From assembly GCF_008364555.1 (NCBI RefSeq), contig NZ_VTUC01000002.1, positions 186,001-250,000 of the forward strand: DNA of 64,000 nucleotides. Direction: 5' to 3'. This DNA is from Enterobacter vonholyi (GTDB lineage Bacteria > Pseudomonadota > Gammaproteobacteria > Enterobacterales > Enterobacteriaceae). The position numbers were made by a program, and so were the translations under genes. Below are positions 22,447 to 34,333 of the stretch, in pieces (the first letter of the stretch is position 1; the number at the start of each line of letters is the position of its first letter). The notes under the pieces are model-generated. The model was not told where the DNA came from. It did no database searches and saw nothing but the letters and a program-made list of their open reading frames with translations.

Positions 22447-23730
22447 ATGGAATCCCTGACGTTACAACCTATCGCGCGGGTAGATGGCACCATTAATCTG
22501 CCTGGTTCAAAAAGTGTCTCGAACCGCGCTCTACTGCTGGCAGCACTGGCAAACGGCACCACCGTCCTTACAAACCTGCTGGACAGCGATGACGTACGCC
22601 ATATGCTCAATGCGCTGAAAGCGTTGGGTGTTCATTACATTCTCTCCGACGATCGTACCCGCTGCGAAGTGACCGGCAGCGGCGGCGCGCTGCAGACGGA
22701 TGAAGAGCTTGAGCTGTTTCTGGGCAATGCGGGTACCGCGATGCGTCCGCTGGCGGCGGCCCTGTGTCTTGGGCGCAACAACATTGTGCTGACCGGCGAA
22801 CCTCGCATGAAAGAGCGTCCGATTGGCCATCTGGTGGATGCACTGCGTCAGGGCGGCGCGCAGGTTGAGTATCTGGAGCAGGAAAACTATCCGCCACTGC
22901 GTCTGCGCGGTGGTTTTAACGGCGGTCACGTCGAGGTTGACGGCAGCGTCTCCAGCCAGTTCCTGACGGCACTGCTGATGACCGCGCCGCTGGCACCGCA
23001 GGATACGGTTATTACGATTAAAGGCGAGCTGGTCTCCAAACCTTATATTGATATCACGCTGCACCTGATGAAAACCTTCGGTGTCGAGGTGGAAAACCAG
23101 TCTTATCAGCGCTTCGTGGTGCGTGGGGCACAGCAGTACCAGTCTCCGGGCAGCTATCTGGTTGAAGGCGACGCTTCGTCGGCTTCTTACTTCCTGGCTG
23201 CGGGCGCGATCAAAGGCGGTACCGTGAAGGTCACCGGTATTGGTCGCAATAGCGTGCAGGGCGACATCCGTTTTGCGGACGTGCTGGAAAAAATGGGCGC
23301 GGTTGTGACCTGGGGTGATGACTTCATCGCCTGTACCCATGGCGATCTGAAGGCCATCGACATGGACATGAACCATATTCCGGATGCGGCGATGACCATT
23401 GCCACTGCGGCGCTGTTTGCAAAAGGCACCACCACGCTGCGTAATATCTACAACTGGCGCGTAAAAGAGACTGACCGTCTGTTCGCGATGGCGACTGAGC
23501 TGCGTAAGGTCGGCGCTGAGGTGGAAGAGGGCGAAGACTACATTCGCATCACGCCTCCTGCAAAACTGCAGGTTGCCGAGATCGGAACCTACAACGATCA
23601 CCGTATGGCGATGTGCTTCTCGCTGGTGGCGTTGTCAGACACGCCTGTGACCATCCTTGACCCGAAATGTACGGCGAAAACGTTCCCGGACTACTTCGAA
23701 CAGCTGGCACGCATTAGCACGCTGGCCTGA
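22447..23730 (+). CDS. aroA: 3-phosphoshikimate 1-carboxyvinyltransferase (EPSP synthase) AroA
   Basis: Sixth step of the shikimate pathway: shikimate-3-phosphate plus PEP gives EPSP. It has 427 residues, as in E. coli. N-terminal [16 protein letters not shown] is the shikimate-3-phosphate site. [13 protein letters not shown] is the PEP site of the glyphosate-sensitive class I enzymes, with the usual G, T and P present. RIT and DHRMAM motifs follow near the C-terminus. It is the second gene of serC-aroA. Confidence 0.98.
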   Translation: MESLTLQPIARVDGTINLPGSKSVSNRALLLAALANGTTVLTNLLDSDDVRHMLNALKALGVHYILSDDRTRCEVTGSGGALQTDEELELFLGNAGTAMRPLAAALCLGRNNIVLTGEPRMKERPIGHLVDALRQGGAQVEYLEQENYPPLRLRGGFNGGHVEVDGSVSSQFLTALLMTAPLAPQDTVITIKGELVSKPYIDITLHLMKTFGVEVENQSYQRFVVRGAQQYQSPGSYLVEGDASSASYFLAAGAIKGGTVKVTGIGRNSVQGDIRFADVLEKMGAVVTWGDDFIACTHGDLKAIDMDMNHIPDAAMTIATAALFAKGTTTLRNIYNWRVKETDRLFAMATELRKVGAEVEEGEDYIRITPPAKLQVAEIGTYNDHRMAMCFSLVALSDTPVTILDPKCTAKTFPDYFEQLARISTLA

Positions 23731-23738
23731 TAACACCT

Positions 23739-23767
23739 TGCCGCATCGCCTGATGCGGCATTTCCTT
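23739..23767 (+). terminator. Hairpin after aroA (terminator or REP-like palindrome)
   Basis: GCCGCATC (23740-23747), loop GCCT, GATGCGGC (23752-23759), then ATTTCCTT. The stem is perfect but the T-tract is weak; the core resembles REP palindromes of enterobacteria. Confidence 0.65.
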
Positions 23768-23864
23768 ACGCTTCCTGACGAACACTTCCGTTCATTTCTT
23801 CTACACTCTGCTTCAATCAATCCGTAATTTGCACGCAAAGGTAACAGTTGCGCACGTTGACGCG

Positions 23865-23870
23865 TATAAT
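23865..23870 (+). promoter_or_regulatory. Candidate -10 element of the cmk promoter
   Basis: A perfect TATAAT 46 bp upstream of the cmk start. No good -35 hexamer is seen at 16-18 bp spacing, so the call rests on the -10 and position only. Confidence 0.5.
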
Positions 23871-23915
23871 GCGCGGCGTTCATGTAAACGGTATGCCTTA
23901 TTTAAGGAGAAAAAG

Positions 23916-24599
23916 ATGACGGCAATTGCCCCGGTAATCACCATTGATGGGCCGAGTGGCGCAGGGAAAGGGACTCTGTGCAAAGCGATGGCGGAAGCAT
24001 TGCAATGGCATCTTTTAGATTCGGGAGCAATCTATCGCGTGCTGGCTCTGGCTGCGCTACATCATCACGTGGACGTGGCGTCAGAAGAAGCGCTGGTTCC
24101 GCTGGCCGCGCATCTTGATGTGCGTTTCGTGTCGACCGATGGCAACCTGGAAGTGATCCTTGAAGGGGAAGACGTGAGCGGGGAAATCCGTACTCAGGAA
24201 GTGGCGAATGCGGCCTCTCAGGTAGCGGCCTTCCCGCGCGTTCGTGAGGCGTTGTTACGTCGTCAGCGCGCGTTTCGTGAAGCCCCGGGTTTGATCGCGG
24301 ACGGACGCGATATGGGAACCGTGGTATTCCCTGATGCACCTGTGAAAATTTTCCTTGACGCCTCTTCAGAAGAACGCGCTCAGCGCCGCATGCTTCAGTT
24401 GCAGGAAAAGGGGTTTAGTGTTAACTTTGATCGCCTTTTATCCGAGATAAAAGAGCGCGATGACCGCGATCGTAACCGCGCCGTCGCTCCACTTGTTCCA
24501 GCAGAAGATGCATTAGTTCTGGATTCAACCAGTTTAACTATTGAGCAAGTGATTGAAAAAGCGCTACAATATGCGCGCCAAAAACTGGCACTCGCGTAA
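23916..24599 (+). CDS. cmk: Cytidylate kinase Cmk
   Basis: Phosphorylates CMP and dCMP to the diphosphates. It has 227 residues, as in E. coli. The P-loop GPSGAGKGT is at residues 12-20, followed by the CMP-binding region and the RDMGTVVF stretch. I chose the ATG at 23916 because AAGGAG lies at 23904-23909 and the protein then begins [13 protein letters not shown]. The longer open frame from 23829 covers the promoter. It lies upstream of rpsA; readthrough into rpsA is known in E. coli. The E. coli gene ycaL, between aroA and cmk, is missing here. Confidence 0.97.
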   Translation: MTAIAPVITIDGPSGAGKGTLCKAMAEALQWHLLDSGAIYRVLALAALHHHVDVASEEALVPLAAHLDVRFVSTDGNLEVILEGEDVSGEIRTQEVANAASQVAAFPRVREALLRRQRAFREAPGLIADGRDMGTVVFPDAPVKIFLDASSEERAQRRMLQLQEKGFSVNFDRLLSEIKERDDRDRNRAVAPLVPAEDALVLDSTSLTIEQVIEKALQYARQKLALA

Positions 24600-24617
24600 T
24601 CGCGACCGATTTAGCAG

Positions 24618-24710
24618 TACCCCCGCTGCAATGGATTGACGGCGGGTATGTGAAACAACCCCATCCGGCACGGAGCCAGGTGGACGTTAATATTAACCTG
24701 AAGATTAAAC
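24618..24710 (+). promoter_or_regulatory. Structured, SD-less translation initiation region of rpsA
   Basis: Three potential hairpins precede the ATG: 24618-24648 (TACCC...GGGTA), 24661-24683 (CCATCCGGC/GCCAGGTGG, one mismatch) and the palindrome GTTAATATTAAC at 24686-24697. No purine-rich Shine-Dalgarno sequence is found at normal distance. This is the known architecture for S1 autoregulation of rpsA in gamma-proteobacteria. Confidence 0.75.
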
Positions 24711-26384
24711 ATGACTGAATCTTTTGCTCAACTGTTTGAAGAATCCTTAAAAGAAATCGAAACCCGCCCGGGTTCCATCGTTCGCGGTGTTGTTGTTGCT
24801 ATCGACAAAGACGTAGTACTGGTTGACGCCGGTCTGAAATCTGAGTCCGCCATTCCGGCAGAGCAGTTCAAAAACGCCCAGGGCGAGCTGGAAATCCAGG
24901 TTGGCGACGAAGTTGACGTTGCTCTGGACGCAGTAGAAGACGGCTTCGGTGAAACCCTGCTTTCTCGTGAGAAAGCGAAACGTCACGAAGCTTGGATCAC
25001 GCTGGAAAAAGCTTACGAAGAAGCTGAAACTGTGGTCGGTGTTATCAACGGCAAAGTTAAAGGTGGCTTCACTGTTGAGCTGAATGGTATTCGTGCGTTC
25101 CTGCCAGGTTCTCTGGTAGACGTTCGTCCAGTCCGTGACACCCTGCACCTGGAAGGCAAAGAGCTTGAGTTCAAAGTAATCAAGCTGGACCAGAAGCGTA
25201 ACAACGTTGTTGTTTCCCGTCGTGCCGTTATCGAATCTGAAAACAGCGCAGAACGCGATCAGCTGCTGGAAAACCTGCAGGAAGGCATGGAAGTCAAAGG
25301 TATCGTTAAGAACCTCACTGACTACGGCGCATTCGTTGACCTGGGCGGCGTTGATGGCCTGCTGCACATCACCGACATGGCGTGGAAACGCGTTAAGCAC
25401 CCAAGCGAAATCGTGAACGTGGGCGACGAAATCACTGTTAAAGTGCTGAAGTTCGACCGCGAGCGTACTCGTGTATCCCTCGGCCTGAAACAGCTGGGCG
25501 AAGATCCATGGGTAGCTATCGCTAAGCGTTACCCAGAAGGTACTAAACTGACTGGTCGCGTAACCAACCTGACTGACTACGGCTGCTTCGTTGAAATCGA
25601 AGAAGGCGTTGAAGGTCTGGTGCACGTTTCCGAAATGGACTGGACCAACAAAAACATCCACCCATCCAAAGTTGTTAACGTTGGTGATGTAGTGGAAGTA
25701 ATGGTTCTGGATATCGACGAAGAACGTCGTCGTATCTCCCTGGGCCTGAAACAGTGCAAAAACAACCCATGGCAGCAGTTCGCGGAAACCCACAACAAGG
25801 GCGACCGTGTTGAAGGTAAAATCAAGTCTATCACTGACTTCGGTATCTTCATCGGCCTGGACGGCGGCATCGATGGCCTGGTTCACCTGTCTGACATCTC
25901 CTGGAACGTTGCAGGCGAAGAAGCAGTTCGTGAATACAAAAAAGGCGACGAAATCGCTGCAGTTGTTCTGCAGGTTGACGCAGAGCGTGAGCGTATCTCC
26001 CTGGGCGTTAAACAGCTCGCAGAAGATCCGTTCAACAACTGGGTTGCACTGAACAAGAAAGGCGCAATCGTAAACGGTAAAGTAACTGCTGTTGACGCTA
26101 AAGGCGCAACCGTAGAACTGGCTGACGGCGTTGAGGGTTACCTGCGCGCTTCTGAAGCTTCCCGTGACCGCGTTGAAGATGCCACTCTGGTTCTGAACGT
26201 AGGCGACGACGTTGAAGCTAAGTTCACCGGTGTTGACCGTAAGAACCGTGCAATCAGCCTGTCTGTTCGTGCTAAAGACGAAGCTGATGAGAAAGATGCA
26301 ATCGCAACTGTTAACAAACAGGAAGATGCAAACTTCTCTAACAACGCAATGGCTGAAGCTTTCAAAGCAGCTAAAGGCGAGTAA
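24711..26384 (+). CDS. rpsA: 30S ribosomal protein S1
   Basis: Binds mRNA and allows the 30S subunit to start on structured or SD-poor messages. It has 557 residues with six S1 (OB-fold) repeats at about 21-87, 105-171, 192-260, 277-347, 364-434 and 451-520. Repeats 3-6 show the classic pattern V(K/E)G.(V/I)..(L/I)TDYG..F(V/I). The first two bind the ribosome in E. coli, the rest bind RNA. Strong codon bias fits very high expression. Its own leader lacks an SD, consistent with autoregulation. Confidence 0.99.
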   Translation: MTESFAQLFEESLKEIETRPGSIVRGVVVAIDKDVVLVDAGLKSESAIPAEQFKNAQGELEIQVGDEVDVALDAVEDGFGETLLSREKAKRHEAWITLEKAYEEAETVVGVINGKVKGGFTVELNGIRAFLPGSLVDVRPVRDTLHLEGKELEFKVIKLDQKRNNVVVSRRAVIESENSAERDQLLENLQEGMEVKGIVKNLTDYGAFVDLGGVDGLLHITDMAWKRVKHPSEIVNVGDEITVKVLKFDRERTRVSLGLKQLGEDPWVAIAKRYPEGTKLTGRVTNLTDYGCFVEIEEGVEGLVHVSEMDWTNKNIHPSKVVNVGDVVEVMVLDIDEERRRISLGLKQCKNNPWQQFAETHNKGDRVEGKIKSITDFGIFIGLDGGIDGLVHLSDISWNVAGEEAVREYKKGDEIAAVVLQVDAERERISLGVKQLAEDPFNNWVALNKKGAIVNGKVTAVDAKGATVELADGVEGYLRASEASRDRVEDATLVLNVGDDVEAKFTGVDRKNRAISLSVRAKDEADEKDAIATVNKQEDANFSNNAMAEAFKAAKGE

Positions 26385-26480
26385 TATCAGGTTCTCAGCA
26401 TCATTTGAGCTGTAACGCATTTACAGCGTGAAGGATGAGGAGCAAACTTGACAGATTGCAGGATTCGTCCTGTAATCAAT

Positions 26481-26510
26481 AACAAAGGGCGGCTACGGCC
26501 GCCCTTGTTT
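26481..26510 (+). terminator. Terminator of rpsA
   Basis: AAAGGGCGGC, loop TACG, GCCGCCCTT, then GTTT. GC-rich stem with a UNCG-like loop and a short T-tract. Confidence 0.85.
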
Positions 26511-26554
26511 AATGAGCTGTTCAGCTAATTGGTTTGAAAGGAACCGGAGGAATC

Positions 26555-26842
26555 ATGACCAAGTCAGAATTGATTGAAAGACTTGCCAGTCAGCAACCGC
26601 ATATCCCTGCCAAGGCAGTGGAAGATGCCGTAAAAGAGATGCTGGAGCATATGGCCTCCACTCTTGCCCAGGGCGAGCGCATTGAAATCCGCGGTTTCGG
26701 TAGTTTTTCTCTGCACTATCGTGCTCCACGTACCGGGCGTAACCCGAAAACTGGCGATAAAGTCGAGCTGGAAGGTAAGTACGTTCCACACTTTAAGCCG
26801 GGTAAAGAACTGCGCGATCGCGCCAATATTTACGGTAACTGA
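26555..26842 (+). CDS. ihfB: Integration host factor subunit beta
   Basis: Forms the DNA-bending IHF heterodimer with IhfA; used in replication, recombination and many promoters. It has 95 residues, one more than I recall for E. coli because of a final Asn after NIYG. The HU/IHF fold is complete, with [11 protein letters not shown] and the beta-arm tip GRNPKTG. The ATG at 26555 has GGAGG at 26546-26550; an upstream in-frame ATG at 26534 would add seven residues across the RBS and is rejected. Confidence 0.98.
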   Translation: MTKSELIERLASQQPHIPAKAVEDAVKEMLEHMASTLAQGERIEIRGFGSFSLHYRAPRTGRNPKTGDKVELEGKYVPHFKPGKELRDRANIYGN

Positions 26843-26874
26843 GTTTAGCCAGCCGGTTAAACTGGGTTCGAAAG

Positions 26875-26898
26875 AAAGCACCTGCGGGTGCTTTTTTT
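26875..26898 (+). terminator. Terminator of ihfB
   Basis: AAAGCACC, loop TGCG, GGTGCTTT, followed by a run of T. Confidence 0.92.
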
Positions 26899-27056
26899 GT
26901 GTCTGTCGCTTTTATTCTGAAGATGTCCCGCATTTTCAGTTTCGTTTTCTGTAAGCCGATAAAAACAACACAGCGCGCGCTGTAAAACGCATTCTTCTCA
27001 TCTGACATTTCGCACTGCTTGCATACATACTGCCGCTCTGAAACAGGGAGGTAGCA

Positions 27057-29321
27057 ATGGGAATTCCCACGCTTAGTATCTGCGCCATTCTGGCGATAGC
27101 CCCGTTACTCTGGTTACCTGAACTGCCATCACCTTACACCGTGTGGGTCATGGTGGCTGGCGGGATAGTGCTTGCTGCATGGCAAAACCATCGAGTGAAG
27201 TATGCTGGTATTACGTTGTTATTTTGTGCGTGGGGCATTCTGGCCGCGCAGGAGAGCGTCTGGCCGATGCAGCATTTAACCACGGGGGCCGTGCAGGCTG
27301 AGGTAGAGCTCACATCGACCGACGGCGCTACTTTGCATCAGGGAAACATTCGCAGCATTGATGGCAAGCGCTGGTGGGCTTCAACCGGCGTAACGCTGTA
27401 TGGCAACTATCTGGCACAGAAAGCGTGTGCCGGTCAGCGCTGGACCATGACGCTCAGGCTCAGGCCTGCCCATGGCGAACTGAACGACGGCGGTTATGAT
27501 TCTCAGCGCAGCGCCTTTGCCCAACATCAAACGCTGAGTGGGCGCTTCACCCGTGCTGAACTCGTCGATGGGCGCTGCAGCCTGCGAGCGCAATACCTGA
27601 TGTCACTGCAAAACCGACTTTCTGCTTACCGCTGGGGTGCGGTTATCCTCGGACTTGGGATGGGTGAACGTCTGGATGTTCCCCGTGAAATAAAAGACCT
27701 GATGCGTGAAACCGGGACGCTGCATTTGATGGCGATTTCGGGCCTGCATATCGCGCTGGCAGCCTCTCTCGTCTGGTTACTTGCACGTGGACTCCAGTTT
27801 TTATTACCCAGCCATCGGGTCCACTGGCAAATGCCTCTCCTGGCTGGGTTATGCTTTGCCGCCTTCTATGCCTGGCTTACCGGTCTGCAACCTCCTGCGC
27901 TACGAACGGTCATCGCGCTTTCTGTGCTTGCAATGTTGCGGATCGCTGCCCGCCAATGGTCTCCCTGGCAGGTATGGGGATGCTGTATCGCAGCGATCCT
28001 GATAAGCGATCCCTTAGCCGTACTTTCGCAGAGTCTTGCCCTGTCTGCATTTGCCGTCGCCGCGCTGATTTTCTGGTTTCAGTGGCTGCCTCTTCCTGAC
28101 TGGCAACGGGCCCGACGTATACGGCCGCTGCTGAACCTGCTCTATCTGCAGGTCGGTATGCTGATGCTGCTGATGCCATTACAGGTTCTGATTTTCCATG
28201 GCTTCAGCTTCACCTCACTGGTCGCGAATCTCTTTGCCGTTCCTCTGGTGACGTTTGTCTCCGTACCGCTGATCCTGCTCGGCATGCTGCTTCATCTGCT
28301 GCCGCTGGAAGCACTGGAAAGCGTTGTCTGGTTTGCAGCCGATAAGTCACTTGCGGGGCTATTCTGGCTCCTCATGCGCCTGCCTGATGGCTGGCAGAGT
28401 GTAGATCAACGCTGGCAGTACATGACACTACTGCCCTGGCTTATCATCATTGGCTGGCGTTTTCGTGCCTGGAAAACCCTTCCCGCCGTTTGTTTTGCAG
28501 GAAGTGTCTTACTGACATTTCCTCTCTGGAGAACGGAAAAAAGCGAGAGCTGGACTTTGCATATGCTGGATGTGGGGCAGGGGCTGGCAATAGTCATTGA
28601 ACGGCAGGGGAAGGCCATTCTCTATGATACCGGGCTCGCCTGGCCGGGCGGGGACAGCGGACAGCGGTTACTAATCCCGTGGCTTCGCTGGCATCACCTG
28701 CGGCCTGAAGGCGTTATTCTCAGTCATGAGCACCTCGACCATGCGGGAGGTCTCGCATCGTTGCAAAAAGCGTGGCCTGACCTGTGGGTAAGAAGCCCAT
28801 TGCGCCAGGCGGGGCATCACCCCTGTTTTCGCGGGGAGAGATGGAGATGGCAGGGACTCTCCTTCACCGTACACTGGCCCCCTGAAAATTACCCGGCTCA
28901 GGGAAACAACCATTCCTGCGTGGTAAAAATCGACGACGGTGAGCAGAATGTTCTGCTAACAGGAGATATTGAAGCGCAGGCGGAACAGGCTATGCTTAGC
29001 CATTACTGGCGTTATCTGACCTCTACCCTCATACAGGTGCCCCATCATGGCAGCATTACTTCTTCTTCCTTGCCGCTGGTACAGCGCGTGGAAGGTAAAA
29101 TCGCTCTGGATTCAGCGGCCCGCTATAACGCATGGCGATTCCCGTCAGCAAAAGTTGTCCGACGCTATCGAAAAGAGGGGTATATCTGGCACGATACCCC
29201 TCATTCTGGACAAATATCGGTGACATTCTCGCAACATCACTGGCAAATCCGGCGCTTGCGAGAGCAATTTTTACCCGTTTGGTATCATCAGTGGTTTGGC
29301 GCGCCCGTCGATAACGGGTAG
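27057..29321 (+). CDS. ycaI: ComEC/Rec2-type DNA-uptake channel homologue YcaI
   Basis: Inner-membrane protein of the ComEC family, which moves single-stranded DNA into the cytoplasm in competent bacteria. It has 754 residues, close to E. coli (756). The N-terminus has hydrophobic segments and an OB-like region. A competence domain with many membrane segments follows (about 190-480; conserved HLMAISGLHIALAA). The C-terminal metallo-beta-lactamase-like domain (about 505-745) has MLDVGQGLA, SHEHLDHAGG, LTGDIE and QVPHHGS. In E. coli the homologue is tied to use of DNA as a nutrient. The RBS AGGGAGG is at 27045-27051. It lies 36 bp before msbA. Confidence 0.94.
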   Translation: MGIPTLSICAILAIAPLLWLPELPSPYTVWVMVAGGIVLAAWQNHRVKYAGITLLFCAWGILAAQESVWPMQHLTTGAVQAEVELTSTDGATLHQGNIRSIDGKRWWASTGVTLYGNYLAQKACAGQRWTMTLRLRPAHGELNDGGYDSQRSAFAQHQTLSGRFTRAELVDGRCSLRAQYLMSLQNRLSAYRWGAVILGLGMGERLDVPREIKDLMRETGTLHLMAISGLHIALAASLVWLLARGLQFLLPSHRVHWQMPLLAGLCFAAFYAWLTGLQPPALRTVIALSVLAMLRIAARQWSPWQVWGCCIAAILISDPLAVLSQSLALSAFAVAALIFWFQWLPLPDWQRARRIRPLLNLLYLQVGMLMLLMPLQVLIFHGFSFTSLVANLFAVPLVTFVSVPLILLGMLLHLLPLEALESVVWFAADKSLAGLFWLLMRLPDGWQSVDQRWQYMTLLPWLIIIGWRFRAWKTLPAVCFAGSVLLTFPLWRTEKSESWTLHMLDVGQGLAIVIERQGKAILYDTGLAWPGGDSGQRLLIPWLRWHHLRPEGVILSHEHLDHAGGLASLQKAWPDLWVRSPLRQAGHHPCFRGERWRWQGLSFTVHWPPENYPAQGNNHSCVVKIDDGEQNVLLTGDIEAQAEQAMLSHYWRYLTSTLIQVPHHGSITSSSLPLVQRVEGKIALDSAARYNAWRFPSAKVVRRYRKEGYIWHDTPHSGQISVTFSQHHWQIRRLREQFLPVWYHQWFGAPVDNG

Positions 29322-29357
29322 AATATGCGGCTATTTCAACGAATGCTGGTTTTTTGA

Positions 29358-31106
29358 ATGCATAACGACAAAGATCTCTCCACGTGGCAAACCTTCCGCC
29401 GTCTCTGGCCGATGATTGCGCCCTTTAAAACAGGCCTGATCGTGGCGGGAGTAGCGTTAATCCTCAACGCAGCCAGCGATACTTTTATGCTATCGCTTCT
29501 CAAACCGTTACTGGACGACGGTTTTGGTAAAACGGATCGCTCAGTGCTGCTATGGATGCCTCTGGTGGTTATCGGACTGATGATCTTACGCGGTATCACC
29601 AGCTACATCTCCAGCTACTGCATTTCCTGGGTATCCGGGAAAGTGGTGATGACCATGCGCCGTCGCCTGTTCAGCCACATGATGGGCATGCCGGTCTCGT
29701 TCTTTGACAAGCAGTCTACCGGGACGCTGCTGTCGCGTATTACATACGACTCCGAGCAGGTTGCCTCCTCGTCCTCAAGCGCACTGATCACCGTTGTGCG
29801 TGAGGGCGCGTCAATCATCGGCCTGTTCGTGATGATGTTCTATTACAGCTGGCAGCTGTCGCTCATCCTTATCGTTCTGGCGCCGGTAGTTTCTATTGCC
29901 ATCCGCGTCGTCTCAAAGCGCTTCCGCAATATTAGTAAGAATATGCAGAACACGATGGGGCAGGTTACCACTAGCGCGGAACAGATGCTGAAAGGGCATA
30001 AGGAAGTGTTGATCTTCGGCGGTCAGGAAGTCGAAACAAAACGCTTTGATAAAGTCAGCAACAAAATGCGTCTTCAGGGGATGAAAATGGTCTCAGCCTC
30101 TTCCATCTCTGACCCGATTATTCAGCTGATTGCGTCACTGGCGCTGGCATTCGTCCTGTATGCGGCAAGCTTCCCAAGCGTAATGGAGACGCTGACTGCA
30201 GGTACCATCACCGTGGTCTTCTCCTCAATGATCGCCCTGATGCGTCCGCTGAAATCCCTGACAAACGTCAACGCCCAGTTCCAGCGTGGGATGGCTGCCT
30301 GTCAGACCCTGTTCAGCATTCTGGATTCCGAACAGGAAAAAGATGAAGGTAAGCGCGTCATTGAGCGTGCAAACGGCGACGTTGAGTTTCGCAATGTGAC
30401 CTTTACCTACCCTGGCCGCGAAACACCGGCCCTGCGTAATATCAACCTGTCCATTCCGGCGGGTAAAACCGTGGCGCTGGTAGGCCGTTCCGGCTCGGGT
30501 AAATCGACCATTGCCAGTCTGATCACCCGTTTTTACGATATTAACGAAGGTGAGATCCTGTTAGACGGGCATGACCTGCGGGAGTATACCCTTCAGTCGC
30601 TGCGTAACCAGGTTGCTCTGGTTTCTCAGAACGTGCATCTGTTTAACGATACGGTCGCCAACAACATCGCTTACGCGCGCACTGATGAGTACAGCCGCGA
30701 GCAGATTGAGAACGCCGCGCGTATGGCCTACGCAATGGACTTTATCAATAAGATGGATAACGGCCTGGATACGATAATCGGTGAAAACGGGGTACTTCTT
30801 TCCGGCGGTCAGCGTCAGCGTATCGCCATTGCGCGTGCGCTGTTGCGCGATAGCCCGATTCTGATTCTGGACGAAGCGACCTCTGCGCTGGATACGGAAT
30901 CAGAACGTGCTATTCAGTCTGCACTGGATGAGCTGCAAAAGAACCGTACCTCGCTGGTGATTGCACACCGTCTGTCGACTATCGAGCAGGCTGACGAAAT
31001 CGTCGTGGTTGAGGACGGTATCATTGTTGAACGCGGAAGCCATGCTGACCTGCTGGAGCACCGCGGCGTTTACGCCCAGCTTCATAAGATGCAGTTTGGC
31101 GAATGA
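29358..31106 (+). CDS. msbA: Lipid A-core flippase MsbA
   Basis: Homodimeric ABC exporter that flips core-lipid A across the inner membrane using ATP. It has 582 residues, as in E. coli. Six membrane helices (about 20-310) are followed by the nucleotide-binding domain: Walker A GRSGSGKS at 376-383 (K382), ABC signature LSGGQRQR and Walker [13 protein letters not shown]. It forms an essential pair with lpxK through an ATGA overlap at 31103-31106. Confidence 0.98.
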   Translation: MHNDKDLSTWQTFRRLWPMIAPFKTGLIVAGVALILNAASDTFMLSLLKPLLDDGFGKTDRSVLLWMPLVVIGLMILRGITSYISSYCISWVSGKVVMTMRRRLFSHMMGMPVSFFDKQSTGTLLSRITYDSEQVASSSSSALITVVREGASIIGLFVMMFYYSWQLSLILIVLAPVVSIAIRVVSKRFRNISKNMQNTMGQVTTSAEQMLKGHKEVLIFGGQEVETKRFDKVSNKMRLQGMKMVSASSISDPIIQLIASLALAFVLYAASFPSVMETLTAGTITVVFSSMIALMRPLKSLTNVNAQFQRGMAACQTLFSILDSEQEKDEGKRVIERANGDVEFRNVTFTYPGRETPALRNINLSIPAGKTVALVGRSGSGKSTIASLITRFYDINEGEILLDGHDLREYTLQSLRNQVALVSQNVHLFNDTVANNIAYARTDEYSREQIENAARMAYAMDFINKMDNGLDTIIGENGVLLSGGQRQRIAIARALLRDSPILILDEATSALDTESERAIQSALDELQKNRTSLVIAHRLSTIEQADEIVVVEDGIIVERGSHADLLEHRGVYAQLHKMQFGE

Positions 31107-32080
31107 TTGCACGCATTTGGTCCGGTGAGAACCCGCTGTGGCTGCTGCTTTTGCCGCTATCCTGGCTATACGGCCTGGTAAGCGGCATTATCCGTCTGCT
31201 TTACCGTCTGGGGCTGAAGCGTGCCTGGCGCGCGCCGGTGCCGGTTGTGGTTGTCGGTAATCTTACGGCAGGGGGCAACGGTAAAACGCCGGTGGTGATC
31301 TGGCTGGTGGAGCAATTGCAAAAACGCGGCATCCGCCCAGGGGTGGTATCGCGCGGATATGGTGGCAAAGCGGCGCGTTATCCGCTGCTGCTGACGGCGG
31401 AAACCACGACAGCCGAAGCGGGTGATGAACCGGTATTGATTTTCCAGCGTACCGGCGCGCCGGTTGCGGTCTCTCCGGTGCGCAGCGACGCCGTTCAGGC
31501 ACTGCTTGCCGAACAGGCGGTACAAATCATCATCACTGATGATGGCTTGCAGCACTATGCCCTGGCGCGTGATAAAGAGATCGTGGTCATCGACGGTGTT
31601 CGCCGTTTCGGTAACGGCTGGTGGCTGCCTGCCGGCCCTATGCGTGAACGTGCTTCGCGACTGAAGTCCGTTGATGCGGTGATTGTGAACGGTGGAGAGG
31701 CAAAATCGGGCGAAATCGCGATGCACCTGCAGCCGGGTCTGGCGGTCAACCTGGCGACGGGTGAACGCCGGTCGGTTGCTGAACTACCTTCACCGGTGGC
31801 GATGGCGGGAATTGGTCATCCCCCGCGCTTCTTCGCGACGCTGGAACAGTGTGGTGCCCGGCTTGAAAAACGCGTTCCGCTGGCCGACCACCAGGCGCTG
31901 GTGGAAGGGCAGGTTGACGCCCTGACTGTGCCCGGACAGTCGCTGATCATGACTGAAAAAGATGCGGTAAAATGCCGTGCCTTTGCGAAAGATAACTGGT
32001 GGTATCTGCCGGTTGACGCTGAACTCAGCGGCGAGCAGCCGGAACACTTGCTCCAGGAACTGATTGCGTTGGTGCAGTAA
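31103..32080 (+). CDS. lpxK: Tetraacyldisaccharide 4'-kinase LpxK
   Basis: Phosphorylates the 4' position of the lipid A disaccharide to give lipid IVA, at the inner face of the membrane. It has 325 residues. An N-terminal membrane-associated helix (about 10-35) precedes the P-loop TAGGNGKT at 55-62. The stretch [12 protein letters not shown] holds the catalytic region. It is translationally coupled to msbA; product and transporter belong to the same pathway. Confidence 0.97.
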   Translation: MIARIWSGENPLWLLLLPLSWLYGLVSGIIRLLYRLGLKRAWRAPVPVVVVGNLTAGGNGKTPVVIWLVEQLQKRGIRPGVVSRGYGGKAARYPLLLTAETTTAEAGDEPVLIFQRTGAPVAVSPVRSDAVQALLAEQAVQIIITDDGLQHYALARDKEIVVIDGVRRFGNGWWLPAGPMRERASRLKSVDAVIVNGGEAKSGEIAMHLQPGLAVNLATGERRSVAELPSPVAMAGIGHPPRFFATLEQCGARLEKRVPLADHQALVEGQVDALTVPGQSLIMTEKDAVKCRAFAKDNWWYLPVDAELSGEQPEHLLQELIALVQ

Positions 32081-32124
32081 AGGCTTACGCGGTTCCGGTG
32101 GCGCTTAGACTGACAGGAAAACGC

Positions 32125-33354
32125 ATGTCATTACCGCAACTCTCGCTTTCAGCCGCACGTCATTTACACCTTGCCGCGCAGGGGCTGCTCAAAAAGCCCC
32201 GCCGCCGCGCACAGCCTGCCGATATTCTCTCTACCGTCCAGCGCATGTCGCTGCTTCAAATCGACACCATTAACATTGTGGCCCGTAGCCCTTACCTGGT
32301 CCTGTTTAGTCGACTGGGGAATTATCCTTCGCAGTGGCTGGATGAAGCGCTAAGCAAGGGGGAGTTGATGGAGTACTGGGCGCACGAAGCCTGCTTTCTG
32401 CCCCGCAGCGATTTTGCCCTGGTTCGTCACCGCATGCTCGCGCCGGAAAAGATGGGCTGGAAATACCGACAGGCGTGGATGCAGGAACATGCGGCTGAAA
32501 TTGAGCAGCTCATCGCGCATATTCAGGAAAACGGTCCCGTACGTTCCGCCGATTTTGAACACCCGCGCAAAGGCACCAGCGGCTGGTGGGAGTGGAAGCC
32601 GCATAAACGTCATCTCGAAGGGCTGTTTACCTCTGGCAAAGTGATGGTGATTGAGCGGCGTAATTTTCAGCGCGTCTACGATCTTACGCCTCGCGTGATG
32701 CCGCACTGGGACGACGAGCGTGACCTGCTTACCCAGGAGGCGGCTGAGGCCATCATGCTGGAGAACAGCGCCCGCAGCCTGGGGATTTTCCGCACCCAAT
32801 GGCTGGCAGACTATTACCGCCTCCGCCAGCCTCCGCTGAAACCTTTGCTGGACATGTGGCAAAGCGAACAGCGCATCATTCCCGTCACGGTGGAAACGCT
32901 GGGCGAAATGTGGCTGCATGCGGATCTCCTCCCGCTACTGCCTCAGGCCCTGGAGGGGAAACTTCAGGCAACACACAGTGCGGTGCTGTCGCCTTTCGAC
33001 CCGGTCGTCTGGGACAGAAAACGCGCCGAGCAGCTGTTCGATTTTAGCTACCGGCTGGAATGTTATACCCCGGCTCCAAAGCGCCAGTACGGCTATTTTG
33101 TTTTACCGCTGCTGCACAAGGGGCAACTGGTCGGGCGTATGGATGCCAAAATGCACCGCAAGACCGGAACGCTTGAAATCATTGCGCTTTATCTGCAAGA
33201 AGGCGTCAGGGTGACGGCGAGCCTGGAAAAAGGGTTAACGTCCGCCATTAGCGAATTCGCGCGCTGGCAGGGTGCCCGCGACGTGACGCTGGGCCGGGTA
33301 CCTGATGGATTGTTTACATCCTGTCGAAGTGGCTGGGAAACAGGCACGCCCTGA
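32125..33354 (+). CDS. ycaQ: DNA interstrand-crosslink glycosylase YcaQ (AlkZ-like)
   Basis: HTH_42/AlkZ-like family DNA glycosylase. The E. coli enzyme unhooks alkylation-type interstrand crosslinks. It has 409 residues. The QID catalytic motif typical of the YcaQ branch is at Q45-I46-D47. Other conserved stretches are ELMEYWAHEACFLP and HSAVLSPFDPVVWDRKRA. I chose the ATG at 32125 because AGGA lies at 32115-32118 and the protein then starts MSLPQLSLSAAR like E. coli. An in-frame GTG at 32098 would add nine residues. Confidence 0.93.
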   Translation: MSLPQLSLSAARHLHLAAQGLLKKPRRRAQPADILSTVQRMSLLQIDTINIVARSPYLVLFSRLGNYPSQWLDEALSKGELMEYWAHEACFLPRSDFALVRHRMLAPEKMGWKYRQAWMQEHAAEIEQLIAHIQENGPVRSADFEHPRKGTSGWWEWKPHKRHLEGLFTSGKVMVIERRNFQRVYDLTPRVMPHWDDERDLLTQEAAEAIMLENSARSLGIFRTQWLADYYRLRQPPLKPLLDMWQSEQRIIPVTVETLGEMWLHADLLPLLPQALEGKLQATHSAVLSPFDPVVWDRKRAEQLFDFSYRLECYTPAPKRQYGYFVLPLLHKGQLVGRMDAKMHRKTGTLEIIALYLQEGVRVTASLEKGLTSAISEFARWQGARDVTLGRVPDGLFTSCRSGWETGTP

Positions 33355-33399
33355 AAAGGGAATGTGTTAAGCTTTAGCTATTACCCATACGGAGGAACT

Positions 33400-34325
<926 letters not shown>

Positions 34326-34333
34326 TCTTACCG

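Noticed and set aside
24747-26420. 557-codon open frame on the minus strand opposite rpsA
   Set aside because: Shadow of the highly biased rpsA codons; composition is unusual (Phe/Val/Asn-rich) and no domain is seen.
27057-29321. Evidence for a natural competence locus
   Set aside because: Only the ComEC homologue is present; no pilus or other competence genes are nearby, and this is the normal ycaI-msbA context.
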